NCBI GenBank assembly: GCA_028280445.1
Contig: JANQLU010000155.1
Span: forward strand, 1 to 64,000
DNA: 64,000 nucleotides
DNA from: Pirellulaceae bacterium
GTDB lineage: Bacteria; Planctomycetota; Planctomycetia; Pirellulales; Pirellulaceae
Reading direction: 5' to 3'
Shown here piece by piece: positions 36,478 to 44,494 of the stretch (position 1 is the first letter of the stretch; every line of letters starts with the position of its first letter). The position numbers were made by a program, and so were the translations under genes. Under the pieces are notes generated by a model, which worked only from the letters and a program-made list of their open reading frames with translations, was not told where the DNA came from and did not search any database.

Positions 36478-37632
36478 ATGAAACGAATCACCGACGAACT
36501 TGACTCACCGAAAAAACAATTCGGTACCGGTTGGATTAGCGGAACGTTGGGACTGTTTTTGGCTGTCCTTGGTTTTGCAACTGTCCTTTGTTTTTGCTTT
36601 CCTCAAATTTTGACGGTCGATCAGGCGCGCGATTTTTACGCGAACAACATCGGCTGGATTCGCATATTGCTGCATGTTGTTTTGATTGCTGCTTTCCTGT
36701 TGGGAATCACCAATGTCATTTTGAGAGATCAAAAAACATTGGGATTTGTGACGCTGTTGCTGGTGCTATCGGCAAGTTTGATGGGCGGATCAAAGGCCAG
36801 CAGCGTGCTGGATGGCTCGAGCGATTTGTATTTGGGCCTCGATTTTTTCATGCTCAATTTGATTCTGCTGGGCGCCATCTTTATTCCCATCGAGCGGTTG
36901 TTAAAAAAAGTGGATCAACCGATTCTCCGCTATGAATGGCGCGAAGATCTATTTTACTTTTTTGTCAGTACGCTTTTTGTTCAAACGCTGACCTACCTGT
37001 CATTGAATCCGTCATTGACCGTTTTGGCGGCTACCGAATGGGCCAGTGGTATTCGCAGCGCGATTGCCAGCCAACCGCTGTGGCTGCAATTTTTGGAAAT
37101 CATGTTTCTGACGGATCTCGTGCAATATTGGGTGCATCGTGTTTTTCACCAGATTCCTTGGCTGTGGCGATTTCACGCTGTGCACCATTCGGCCCAAGCG
37201 ATGGATTGGCTGGCCGGTTCGCGGATGCATATCGCCGAAGTGATCTTGCTGCGGGCATTTACGACATTGCCGATGTACGTGATGGGGTTCGCCGAAGGCC
37301 CGTTGTACGCCTATATCTTTTTTGTTTACCTGTTGTCGGTTTTCATCCACTCCAACATTCGCATTCCGTTTGGCTGGATGAGATATATCATTGCTACGCC
37401 TCGTTTTCACCATTGGCACCACGGCGTCGAGAAAGAGGCGATTGATGTCAATTTTGCCATCCATTTTCCAGTGATCGATATGGTGTTTGGCACGTTTCAT
37501 TTACCGGGCAATCGATGGCCCGATGGGTACGGTATCCATGGGCATCCCGTTCCCAAGGGCTTTTGGCGCCAGTTTTTGTATCCGTTTGTTCGTGATAAAA
37601 CCAATGTTGATGAAACGAACGCCGAAGAATAA
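36478..37632 (+). CDS. Sterol desaturase/fatty acid hydroxylase family membrane protein
   Basis: 384 residues with about seven hydrophobic helices and the di-iron histidine boxes of the family: QYWVHRVFH, HAVHHSAQAMDW, and the C-terminal HHWHHGVE. The N-terminal 150 residues add extra helices of DoxX- or DUF-like character. It would hydroxylate or desaturate a lipid at the inner membrane. The ATG at 36478 is preferred to the adjoining TTG. A creatininase-like gene follows after 16 bp and may be co-transcribed. Confidence 0.93.
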   Translation: MKRITDELDSPKKQFGTGWISGTLGLFLAVLGFATVLCFCFPQILTVDQARDFYANNIGWIRILLHVVLIAAFLLGITNVILRDQKTLGFVTLLLVLSASLMGGSKASSVLDGSSDLYLGLDFFMLNLILLGAIFIPIERLLKKVDQPILRYEWREDLFYFFVSTLFVQTLTYLSLNPSLTVLAATEWASGIRSAIASQPLWLQFLEIMFLTDLVQYWVHRVFHQIPWLWRFHAVHHSAQAMDWLAGSRMHIAEVILLRAFTTLPMYVMGFAEGPLYAYIFFVYLLSVFIHSNIRIPFGWMRYIIATPRFHHWHHGVEKEAIDVNFAIHFPVIDMVFGTFHLPGNRWPDGYGIHGHPVPKGFWRQFLYPFVRDKTNVDETNAEE

Positions 37633-37645
37633 TTAGAAAGACCCA

Positions 37646-38443
37646 ATGAGCAATTCTGCCGATCCCTGGAACTTGCTGCATGCGAATTATGCACAAATCA
37701 AACAAGCGAACTTTGAAGTCGCCGTTTTACCGCTCGGTGCCACTGAGCCGCACAATTTGCATCTGCCTTATGGTACCGACGTCTTGGAAGCGCGAATCAT
37801 TGGCGAACACATTTGTGAATACGCGCACCAGCAAGGTGCCAACGTGGTGTTGTTGCCAACGATTCCTTATGGCACCGAGACCAATCTCAGCGAGTTTCCG
37901 CTGGCGTTGAATTTAAATCCATCAACGTTAAATCTGGTGATCGCCGATTTGGTCGATTCGTTGGTTGGTAGCGGTATCCATAAAATTGTTTTGCTGAACA
38001 GTCACGGTGGCAACGAATTCAAACCGCTGCTCCGGGAGCTGGCCAACGAAACCGACGCGCATTTATTTTTATGCAATTGGTACAACAGCATCAAAGATTG
38101 TTACCACGAAATTTTTGAAGTTGCCGAAGATCACGCGGGTGAAATGGAAACATCATTTGGCCTGGCCTATTTTCCCGACCTCGTCGCCCGTCACGAAGAT
38201 GGTACGTTGACCGCCGACCAGGCTCAAACCCGCGCCATGCAATTCGAAGCGCTTGAAAAAGGATGGGTTTCGATCACGCGCCCCTGGCATTTGTTAACCA
38301 CCAACAGCGGTTCAGCCAACCCTCACGCCGCCACAGCCGAAAAAGGCGAACGGCTAATGAAAATTCTCGTCGAGCGTCTTGGCGGATTTTTAGTCGAATT
38401 GTCCCAAGCCAAAATTACCGACAAATTTCCATTCGACACGTAG
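37646..38443 (+). CDS. Creatininase family amidohydrolase
   Basis: 265 residues. The metal-binding positions of the creatininase fold are visible: GATEPHNLHLPYGTD (Glu, His and Asp ligands near the N-terminus), LLNSHGGNEF (His), and DHAGEMETS (Glu). The family hydrolyses creatinine or cyclic and linear amides; no specific substrate is indicated. The TAG stop is the first three bases of a family D unit. Confidence 0.92.
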   Translation: MSNSADPWNLLHANYAQIKQANFEVAVLPLGATEPHNLHLPYGTDVLEARIIGEHICEYAHQQGANVVLLPTIPYGTETNLSEFPLALNLNPSTLNLVIADLVDSLVGSGIHKIVLLNSHGGNEFKPLLRELANETDAHLFLCNWYNSIKDCYHEIFEVAEDHAGEMETSFGLAYFPDLVARHEDGTLTADQAQTRAMQFEALEKGWVSITRPWHLLTTNSGSANPHAATAEKGERLMKILVERLGGFLVELSQAKITDKFPFDT

Positions 38444-38606
38444 GGCCGGTTCCCACCGGCCGATAAATTGCATCGACGGCAAGATTACATTGCCAATTGA
38501 TAAAAGCTCGACCCATTGGAATTCGCATTTCGAATAGCCAACGCAATATTTCAACCAAGCGTCACAATCAACAGATCGGTCAATTGGCCGGTTCCCACCG
38601 GCCTAC
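38440..38606. repeat. Two family D units flanking 120 bp
   Basis: The first unit starts at the stop codon of the creatininase gene (38441-38461). The second (GGCCGGTTCCCACCGGCC, 38586-38603) is followed by TAC. I see nothing coding between them. Confidence 0.85.
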
Positions 38607-38631
38607 ACCACTACCGCCTCGACCCTACCAC

Positions 38632-39162
38632 CTACAACCTAGCGCGCCAGCGGAATACCAGTTCCGGATCGCCGTTTGCATCGATTCGCTCCTCGGTCAG
38701 CGAAAGCCGCGATGATTCCAAAATTTTTACCGACGCGACATTTCGCTTATCGACATACGCGACCAGCGAAGGCACATTTCGAATTTCAATGCAGTATTGG
38801 ATCAAACCATTTGCCAACTCGTGGCCGAATCCTTGTCCCCATTTTGATCGAATGAATCGGAATCCAATCTCAAAATCGGGCGGGGTCGTTGCATGGTCGG
38901 GTACCAGCGCGCAAGTTCCAGCAAACTGGTCGTTCGATTTCTCAACGGCTGCCCAAATCCAAAAGTCGTTTTCCGGCGCATCATACCGATCGATACAGCG
39001 GCGCAGTTCCAATTCATTTTGCTGGCGATCAGTTGCGATTCCATTGGCGTACCGCAACACTTTCGGGTCGGATTGCATCTGATGAAAACCGTCGAGATCG
39101 TGGATCGAAAGATCTCGGACCAGGAGTCGATCGGTTTCAAAATGTCGTGTTGAATTTGCCAT
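38632..39162 (-). CDS. GNAT family N-acetyltransferase
   Basis: About 176 residues of the RimJ/RimL type: ETDRLLVRDLSIHDLDGFHQMQSDPKVLRY at the start, FEIGFRFIRSKWGQGFGHELANGLIQYC as the acetyl-CoA loop (WGQGFGHE in place of the usual R-G-x-G-x-A), and LVAYVDKRNVASVKILESSRL near the end. The reading frame continues upstream to 39531, but that part translates repeat DNA (a family B arm), so ATG 39162 is the start. Confidence 0.9.
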   Translation of the reverse strand: MANSTRHFETDRLLVRDLSIHDLDGFHQMQSDPKVLRYANGIATDRQQNELELRRCIDRYDAPENDFWIWAAVEKSNDQFAGTCALVPDHATTPPDFEIGFRFIRSKWGQGFGHELANGLIQYCIEIRNVPSLVAYVDKRNVASVKILESSRLSLTEERIDANGDPELVFRWRARL

Positions 39163-39195
39163 AACGAATGCACATCGTGGGTTGCGTTGGGCAAT

Positions 39196-39348
39196 GGGAG
39201 GGCGAGGCTCCTGCCGAGCCACGAGCGGCAGCAGAATGCGAATGATCTCGCCTGCCGTATGTGGTTTTGGAGTTAAAAAAAGGGGGCGGGAGCCAATGGT
39301 GCAGACGCACCCATCGGGCTGTTGCGGCAATTGATTCCCGACCCTTTT
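39196..39348. repeat. Family B half-site and an imperfect E-like inverted repeat
   Basis: A single B arm (39196-39220) has no partner. At 39281-39297 and 39330-39348 lie AGGGGGCGGGAGCCAAT and ATTGATTCCCGACCCTTTT, imperfect complements resembling family E. The interval 39163-39531 has no supported gene. Confidence 0.65.
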
Positions 39349-39531
39349 ATGATGAACTTTCAAATTAGCCACTAGAGCTGGGTAAGGCGATGGTCCATCA
39401 TTGAATGTATCGATATTTGGGGGGGCAGTTCTCACTGCATAAGCCGGCTTGATTGACAGAAAACCGTCAAAAATCAAATTGCGTTGACGAACCTTTTCAG
39501 CAGCTTTAGAATCATTTCTTCTGAAAACCAT

Positions 39532-39606
39532 GGTGGCTGTAGCTCAGTTGGTTAGAGCGTCGGATTGTGGTTCCGAAAGTCGGGGGTTCGAGTCCCCTCA
39601 GCCACC
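39532..39606 (+). tRNA. tRNA-His (GTG anticodon)
   Basis: The cloverleaf folds fully: acceptor GTGGCTG/CAGCCAC, D stem GCTC/GAGC, anticodon stem TCGGA/TCCGA with loop TTGTGGT (anticodon GTG), T arm GGGGG-TTCGAGT-CCCCT. The extra G at 39532 and the discriminator C at 39606 are the G-1:C73 pair characteristic of tRNA-His. The 3' CCA is not encoded. The accessory region starts immediately downstream. Confidence 0.97.
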
Positions 39607-39797
39607 CTCAAGTGTTCTAAGTCCTATTCAGGCTTAAATCTCAGGTTTGGTGGCTTTGTGGCCACAGCTACTGCCAAATCCTCCAAAGCGGACTGGTCCT
39701 TTCGCCTGTGAATTGTTTCCTGAATACAGGTATGTTTCACAGTTCTCTTTCCCATTGCCAATCAGACAACATGGCAGTAGTAAGGTAAGTGAAACCG

Positions 39798-39818
39798 GCC
39801 CGGGCGAGCTGCCCGGGC
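39798..39818. repeat. GC-rich palindrome GCCCGGGC twice
   Basis: Two copies of the palindrome GCCCGGGC are separated by GAGCT between the tRNA and the 3' end of the minus-strand secreted protein gene. No T-run follows on either strand, so terminator function is doubtful. The remaining 190 bp before it show nothing. Confidence 0.4.
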
Positions 39819-39830
39819 TCACAAGCAAGC

Positions 39831-40277
39831 TTACTTAAAACTAAAGGTGATTTTTTTTATCCGATTACTATAATCGCTGCCATCACCACGATTTGGGGTC
39901 ACCCAACCGCCACTTTTAAACATCTCTTCGGAAATAATAAAAGTAATTGTTCCAACGTGGTCATTACTCAAAGCATCTACATCGGTAACTGTAAAAGTAA
40001 CCTTATCGCCTGCCTTGAACTTAATTGTTTTCTCATTGAATTTTGCAGAGTACGTGTTGTTTTTCGTGGACGTCGTATCCGATCCGCCCCATCCACCTGC
40101 TTTCACTCGAAGTTTTAGATCAGGTGCACCATCTCCTGCATCCCAAGATGCACCACTGGCCTTTGTTGCCAAGACAGAAACTGTGTTGATAACCATTACT
40201 TTCTTTTTTTGGCATGTTGCAATTGCAGGGAGCAGTAATACCAACGCACCAAAAATTACAAGACTTCGAAGTATCAT
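39831..40277 (-). CDS. Small exported protein with C2-like beta-sandwich pattern
   Basis: 148 residues with a signal peptide (LVIFGALVLLLPAIATC, possibly a lipobox-like end). The remainder alternates like a beta sandwich: GAPDLKLRVKAGG, KTIKFKAGDKVTFTVTDVDALSNDHVGTITF. The order 'D-L-x-L-x-V ... V-T-D-V-D ... D-H-V-G' resembles a C2 domain with its Asp-rich loops, which is inference. GAGGT lies seven bases before the ATG. It is the first gene after tRNA-His. Confidence 0.65.
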   Translation of the reverse strand: MILRSLVIFGALVLLLPAIATCQKKKVMVINTVSVLATKASGASWDAGDGAPDLKLRVKAGGWGGSDTTSTKNNTYSAKFNEKTIKFKAGDKVTFTVTDVDALSNDHVGTITFIISEEMFKSGGWVTPNRGDGSDYSNRIKKITFSFK

Positions 40278-40495
40278 TTTTTTACCTCAAATAAAAGACT
40301 TTTTGGAACAGAAACTTAAGAGTTAAGTTAGACGTACGAAACAAAGTGTCAATTATCAAAGTGGACAATAGTGATTGCTTTTTTGCGCAACTGAACTCAT
40401 CGAACTCATGCTTCCCCAGCAAATTTGCTCGTTGCCAGCCAGGTAGTTAAGATTCTGTTTTTCTGCTTCCCCTTCACGAATCTGGTCGAATTGGC

Positions 40496-40987
40496 ATGGC
40501 GAAATACAAAGTTACCGGCACCCTGGCTGGATCTGCTAAGTCATTCACTGTTGAAGCTGTCGATGATGTTGCTGCCTTTAACCTGGTTGTTTCGAAGCAT
40601 CCAGAGTTTGAAATGCAACAGGTTAACTTGGCGAAAGAGGATCCACCGCCACAAGTATTGGACGATCAAAAGTCCATTGAGGAAGAGATTGCGAAAAGAA
40701 ACGCGGATCGATTTCAGGAGTACGTTGCTACGAAGCTTCAGTCCGCCGATAAGTTTGTGACCACGTGCGATACCTTCATCGGCTTCATACGTGCGATGTG
40801 TTGGCTCGCTGGTGGATTTGCCATTTTACTTTCAATCGTAGCCAGTGTTTCGAATGGTGACGCGAGTGCGTTTATTGTTGTCCCGCTGATTGCCTGCTTC
40901 ACGTACGGCGCTGCAGAATTTCAGGTCATGTTTTTGCGATTCATGCGAGAGGTCGTAAGCCAGCTGGCCTTGCGAAACAGAATGTGA
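40496..40987 (+). CDS. Small membrane protein with two helices, unknown
   Basis: 163 residues: a soluble N-terminal part (1-50, beta-alpha pattern KYKVTGTLAGSAKSFTVEA), a charged helix (55-85), then two transmembrane helices (about 96-118 and 123-146) and a basic tail. No family recognised. No strong ribosome binding site. It is followed by the GIY-YIG-like gene after 46 bp and the TIR gene, all on the same strand, so the three could be one transcript. Confidence 0.6.
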   Translation: MAKYKVTGTLAGSAKSFTVEAVDDVAAFNLVVSKHPEFEMQQVNLAKEDPPPQVLDDQKSIEEEIAKRNADRFQEYVATKLQSADKFVTTCDTFIGFIRAMCWLAGGFAILLSIVASVSNGDASAFIVVPLIACFTYGAAEFQVMFLRFMREVVSQLALRNRM

Positions 40988-41033
40988 GCAAACGTCCAAC
41001 CAGGTGAATGATTTTTGTTTTTGGAGACAGAAA

Positions 41034-41390
41034 ATGTCAAGAAGATATATTGAGTGGATTCTCAGCACAGAAAGACAGTGGCTAGATTTCTTAAACGTGG
41101 ATTTGTCCGAATTAAACCGCAGGGGTGACAAGGGTGTCTATGTGATTTTTTCGGTCATGCAAGATGAGCCGCAGGCAATCAGATTGGGCCAAGGGATTAT
41201 TGCAGAAAGAATCGCAGAACACCAAGAAAACGATGCCATAACTGGATTTGGTGAACTGCGTGTTACCTGGGCCGTTGATCTTGAAAAATTTCTCGACGGA
41301 ATTGAATCTTATTTAGCGGACACGTTGAATCCCATTATTGGTGAGAGGTTTCCCGACGTGCCGCATATTGAAGTTAACTTGCCTTGGTGA
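41034..41390 (+). CDS. GIY-YIG-like small protein
   Basis: 118 residues. GVYVIF (34-39), a spacing of about 10 residues, then IRLGQGIIAERIAEH (49-63) and IESYLADTLNPIIGERFP (90-107) follow the GIY-YIG nuclease layout, with R59 and E91 in the positions of the catalytic Arg and Glu. The second Tyr of the motif is replaced (RLG instead of YIG), so activity is uncertain. I chose ATG 41034 because GGAG lies eight bases upstream; ATG 41004 has a poorer context. It lies between a two-helix membrane protein and the pentapeptide-TIR gene. Confidence 0.5.
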   Translation: MSRRYIEWILSTERQWLDFLNVDLSELNRRGDKGVYVIFSVMQDEPQAIRLGQGIIAERIAEHQENDAITGFGELRVTWAVDLEKFLDGIESYLADTLNPIIGERFPDVPHIEVNLPW

Positions 41391-41450
41391 GCAACGTGAT
41401 TTACATGACACGTGAGTCGTACCGACGTCCAGTCAGGTGAGGGGTGAGTA

Positions 41451-42593
41451 GTGGCAGATCCGGAAGCTGTGAAACTTGCAAAGGAGAACGGCAACGGTGC
41501 GGATCTTCATAAACGGGATTTGAGTGGTGCAGATCTCAGGGGTGCAGATCTCATCGATGCAGATCTCAGTGAAGCAAATCTCGAAGGTGCAAATCTCGAA
41601 TACACAGATCTCGAAGGTGCAAATCTCAGGGGTGCAAATCTCAGGGATGCAATTCTCATCACTGCATATCTGAAAAATGCAGATCTCGAAAATGCAAATC
41701 TTAGACGTGCAGATCTCGAAGGTGCAGCTCTCGGAGGTGCAAATCTCACCAGTGCGAATGTCGGAATTGCAAACCTCACCAATGCACTTCTCAATTACAC
41801 AGATCTCATAAATTCAGATTTCACTTTTGCTCGACTTGAAAGTGCCCAGTGTCAATATGCAAATTTTGACAATGCGAATTTCTATCGTACGATTTTATCC
41901 TTCACAGATCTTTCTGCAGCCAAGAATCTTGCAGCGATCAAGCATCTTGGTCCTAGTTCAATCGATTTCGAAACACTACGCATGTCTGGTAACTTGCCTA
42001 AAAAGTTCCTTGAAGGCTGTGGCTTGCCGGATGCGTACATTGAATATCTGCCATCGATAATCGCTGCTTCCGATGCAATCAGTTTCTACTCAACCTTCAT
42101 TAGCTACAGCCACGCAGACAAAGCGTTCGCAACCAAGGTACACGACTACCTTCAAGACAAAGGTATCCGATGTTGGCGTGATGAGAAACAAATCCTGCCA
42201 GGTGATGAAATTCTTGACTCGGTGAATCGTGGCATCCGAATGTGGGACAAGGTGATCCTGTGTGCATCAGAAGAATCGTTAACGAGTTGGTGGTGCGACA
42301 ACGAGATAGATGTTGCGTTGCAAAAAGAGCAGAAACTGATGAAGGAACGCAAAAAGAAAACGCTTGCAATCATTCCCCTCAACCTGGATGGATTTATGTT
42401 CTCCGATAACTGGCAAAGTGGCAAACGAGATGTACTGAAAAGTCGCAACGCTGCCAACTTCAAAGACTGTTGGGATGCCGAAAAGAAACGCATCAAGAGC
42501 AAGAAGAAATTCGAAGAGCAGATAGAGCTGGTAGTCAAAGCGTTACGGGCAGACGGTGGCGGCCGGGATAAACCGCCCGCACCGAAACTGTAG
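41451..42593 (+). CDS. Pentapeptide-repeat protein with C-terminal TIR domain
   Basis: 380 residues. Residues 15-155 are about 27 pentapeptide repeats of the A(D/N)LxG type, a right-handed quadrilateral helix. Residues 212-370 are a TIR domain: STFISYSHADKAFATKVHDYL (box 1), GIRCWRDEKQILPGDE, and SLTSWWCDNEIDVAL, where E285 aligns with the catalytic Glu of NAD-hydrolysing bacterial TIRs. The GTG start follows a GAGG/GTGAG-rich leader. Bacterial TIR proteins commonly deplete NAD+ as an abortive-infection effector; the pentapeptide part would be a scaffold or sensor. Its role here is inferred. There is no adjacent STING, Argonaute or Thoeris ThsA gene. Confidence 0.93.
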   Translation: MADPEAVKLAKENGNGADLHKRDLSGADLRGADLIDADLSEANLEGANLEYTDLEGANLRGANLRDAILITAYLKNADLENANLRRADLEGAALGGANLTSANVGIANLTNALLNYTDLINSDFTFARLESAQCQYANFDNANFYRTILSFTDLSAAKNLAAIKHLGPSSIDFETLRMSGNLPKKFLEGCGLPDAYIEYLPSIIAASDAISFYSTFISYSHADKAFATKVHDYLQDKGIRCWRDEKQILPGDEILDSVNRGIRMWDKVILCASEESLTSWWCDNEIDVALQKEQKLMKERKKKTLAIIPLNLDGFMFSDNWQSGKRDVLKSRNAANFKDCWDAEKKRIKSKKKFEEQIELVVKALRADGGGRDKPPAPKL

Positions 42594-42709
42594 TTGGAGC
42601 TTGTGCAACCTCTTGCAACACATCATAACAGCCTTGTAGATCACGTTTATCTTCCAGCCGGGAGTCGATGTGATCTGCGTCAACAAACAACGGCATGCGG
42701 TTGGTTACG

Positions 42710-43201
42710 TTACGAATCGAGGCCTTGTTTGTTGTGGCCAGAATTGTTGTGGCCAGAATAAAACAAGCGGATGCAGGTGTGAACTACCGTGTAGAAAACT
42801 GGAACGTAAATTGGAAACATCCGCACCGTGAATCTGGACGCGTCTAAACGAAAAAATTCGAGATTGTCCCATACGACTTTAGCTAACAGGATGCCTCCCA
42901 AGGCGGACAGGCCAACAAAAAGCAACGATCGCACGAACCCCAACCGAGTTTCGGGGGCATAGTTCAGGATCGCTGCAAGTGAGAAGACCAAAGAGCAACC
43001 TACTGAAGCATACAGGTACCTAATAAACATTTCGTACCAACCAAACGGAGGCGGGTACAACAAGTCCGAGTATGCAGAATATTCCAGGTACCGTTCCAAA
43101 ATGCCAAATGGCAGTGGAATTGCAAAACCCACAAGACCCATTAAGGAAGCCATCAACAATACTCGAATCAGACGAGATTTCCACAACATACTTACTACCA
43201 T
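42710..43201 (-). CDS. Small polytopic membrane protein, unknown
   Basis: 163 residues with four hydrophobic helices (VLLMASLMGLVGFAIPLPFG, YASVGCSLVFSLAAILNY, SLLFVGLSALGGILLAKVV, FPIYVPVFYTVVHTCIRLF). The C-terminus SGHNNSGHN results from a perfect 15-bp tandem duplication (42730-42759), a recent local change. No family recognised. It is convergent with the TIR gene. Confidence 0.55.
   Translation of the reverse strand: MVVSMLWKSRLIRVLLMASLMGLVGFAIPLPFGILERYLEYSAYSDLLYPPPFGWYEMFIRYLYASVGCSLVFSLAAILNYAPETRLGFVRSLLFVGLSALGGILLAKVVWDNLEFFRLDASRFTVRMFPIYVPVFYTVVHTCIRLFYSGHNNSGHNKQGLDS
42730..42759. repeat. 15-bp tandem duplication inside a coding region
   Basis: TGTTGTGGCCAGAAT occurs twice in direct succession, duplicating five residues near the C-terminus of the small membrane protein. 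Confidence 0.9.
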
Positions 43202-43593
43202 CTGAGTTTCAAAACGGGTGGAGTTGTCATGTTTTATGATACCAGAGCCGAGCAGAACTCCAATTATTTGTTTCGGTGCCAGCAGGGATTTCGTAGAGGA
43301 GGCGTTTGCGGGACATGCCAGCCAGGATAGTTAGCAAATTGCCACATCCGGTCATTGCCACAATATTTTGTTGTCCAAATCTATTTTGTTGCGAACGGGT
43401 GCGTTGATACTCTTTCGCTACGCCCGGTCACCGGTGCCAAACGTTCGGCCAATTGGATCTCACCAAGAAAAGTCTTTGGAATGACTTGCATCGCCAGTCG
43501 TGAGTTACTGTGGCGAACCGATTTACAACTTCGCAGGTTCCGGATTCACATTCGGATCGGGCAAACGCAAAGTCTGGACCTGCGGGCAAGGAT
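43202..43593. other. Gene-free interval in the accessory region
   Basis: I see no supported gene, terminator or repeat here. A plus-strand frame at 43355-43618 lacks a ribosome binding site and overlaps the WD40 remnant on the other strand. Confidence 0.45.
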
Positions 43594-43755
43594 TTATTCT
43601 TTCAGTTTCCAAATCTGAATCCTTACATCATCTCGACGTTTGGTTTTGTCGCCGATTGCGGCGATGAATTTGCCATCCCATGAGACGGAGATGCCGCGGG
43701 GTTTGCCTGAAAATCGAAACTGAATTGGAATTGTTCGGAGCATTCGACAATAACA
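43594..43755 (-). pseudogene. C-terminal remnant of a WD40-repeat gene
   Basis: The minus strand here reads RTIPIQFRFSGKPRGISVSWDGKF..VRIQIWKLKE then stop. The 'GISVSWDGKFIAAIG...IQIWKL' sequence is a textbook last WD40 blade, ending as these proteins end. Only about 50 codons remain and no upstream frame continues the propeller, so the rest of the gene has been lost. It implies a deletion or replacement that created the present accessory region. Confidence 0.65.
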
Positions 43756-43813
43756 TCAGACTGTCAACTAAAATGCACAAAGTTTGCCGTTTAACCGATC
43801 AAAGGTGATTTTG

Positions 43814-43930
43814 ATGTTTGCGTTTTTATTTGGATTGTCGTTCGGCGACTTATTGATACTCTTTGGGCTGTTGGTCGTTGTTGTGGCGATTTTAGGGGTG
43901 TACTTGTTTGTTAAAAACAAGAAAAAGTGA
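43814..43930 (+). CDS. 38-residue single-pass membrane protein
   Basis: The product is one hydrophobic helix (GDLLILFGLLVVVVAILGVY) with a basic tail (VKNKKK), so N-out/C-in topology is expected. AAAGGTGA ends six bases before the ATG, the strongest ribosome binding site in this stretch. Such size and composition fit small membrane regulators or toxins of type I systems; nothing distinguishes them here. Confidence 0.55.
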   Translation: MFAFLFGLSFGDLLILFGLLVVVVAILGVYLFVKNKKK

Positions 43931-44137
43931 CACTATCAATCCGAGCACTAGTTTTGTTTTCTGAGCACACCGTTGTTTGTCTAGCATGGCGAGAATGTCG
44001 CATAAGCGTAACGATTGACGCAAATCAGTATCAGGCGATACGAAATAGAGGAGAATTTGTCAGAAAATTGATCTAGCTTTTATTGAGTTCGATTTCGCGT
44101 CTTGATCAAACCGACAACGATTGCAATTGGATCGAAG

Positions 44138-44458
44138 ATGAATCCAAAAAGCGAACAAAAATCGAAACATCAAAAACTCGACAATGAGCCAATTCGAGTT
44201 AAAAGGAAGCTTCGAACGTGCGGCATCCTCGCAGGTATCTTTGTTTTGCTGCCGGCGACGGCGATCTGCTTTTTTGCAAGTTGCAGTTTATTCGTACCAT
44301 TTGAATACGAATCCTTGTACAGCCCCGATTTCGACCGAGGTAAGTTTTGGGGAGGAGTGTTTGCGATCGGTTTTTTGATATTTTGGATAGCGGCTTATTT
44401 TGTCTATGAGAAACGGCGGATTCGAATGATCGCCGAGAATCGTCGCAAGACGAAATGA
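44138..44458 (+). CDS. Small membrane protein with two helices, unknown
   Basis: About 106 residues: a highly charged N-terminus (KSEQKSKHQK), two hydrophobic helices (GILAGIFVLLPATAICFFASC and GVFAIGFLIFWIAAYFVY), and a basic C-terminus. I prefer ATG 44138 to the TTG at 44102. No family recognised. It lies 37 bp ahead of the next gene on the same strand. Confidence 0.55.
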   Translation: MNPKSEQKSKHQKLDNEPIRVKRKLRTCGILAGIFVLLPATAICFFASCSLFVPFEYESLYSPDFDRGKFWGGVFAIGFLIFWIAAYFVYEKRRIRMIAENRRKTK

Positions 44459-44494
44459 GAGTGGTCGATTTCGATTTACTAAAGATTCAGGTGA

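Noticed and set aside
39163..39531. N-terminal extension of the GNAT frame
   Set aside because: It translates a family B arm (RQEPRPP) and E-like repeat; the acetyltransferase starts at 39162.
39532..39606. attachment-site duplicate of the tRNA-His 3' end
   Set aside because: I found no second copy of the tRNA 3' end in the window, so no right boundary can be called for an integrated island.
41391..41450. Integron-like cassette structure in the accessory region
   Set aside because: Recurrent CCAGnCAGGTGA-like leaders before some genes looked like shared sites, but they are ribosome-binding regions and lack attC-type paired core sites.
41507..41794. Minus-strand frame of 95 residues rich in Arg, Ser, Ala and Phe opposite the TIR gene
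   Set aside because: It is the complement of the 15-bp pentapeptide periodicity, which keeps the antisense frame open; no ribosome binding site.
42535..42696. Minus-strand 53-residue frame (MPLFVDADHIDSRLEDKRD...) beyond the small membrane protein gene
   Set aside because: It looks protein-like but has no ribosome binding site, overlaps the 3' end of the TIR gene, and is not in frame with its neighbour. It could be a gene scrap.
43355..43618. Plus-strand 87-residue frame in the accessory region
   Set aside because: No ribosome binding site, no recognisable content, and it overlaps the better-supported WD40 remnant on the other strand.
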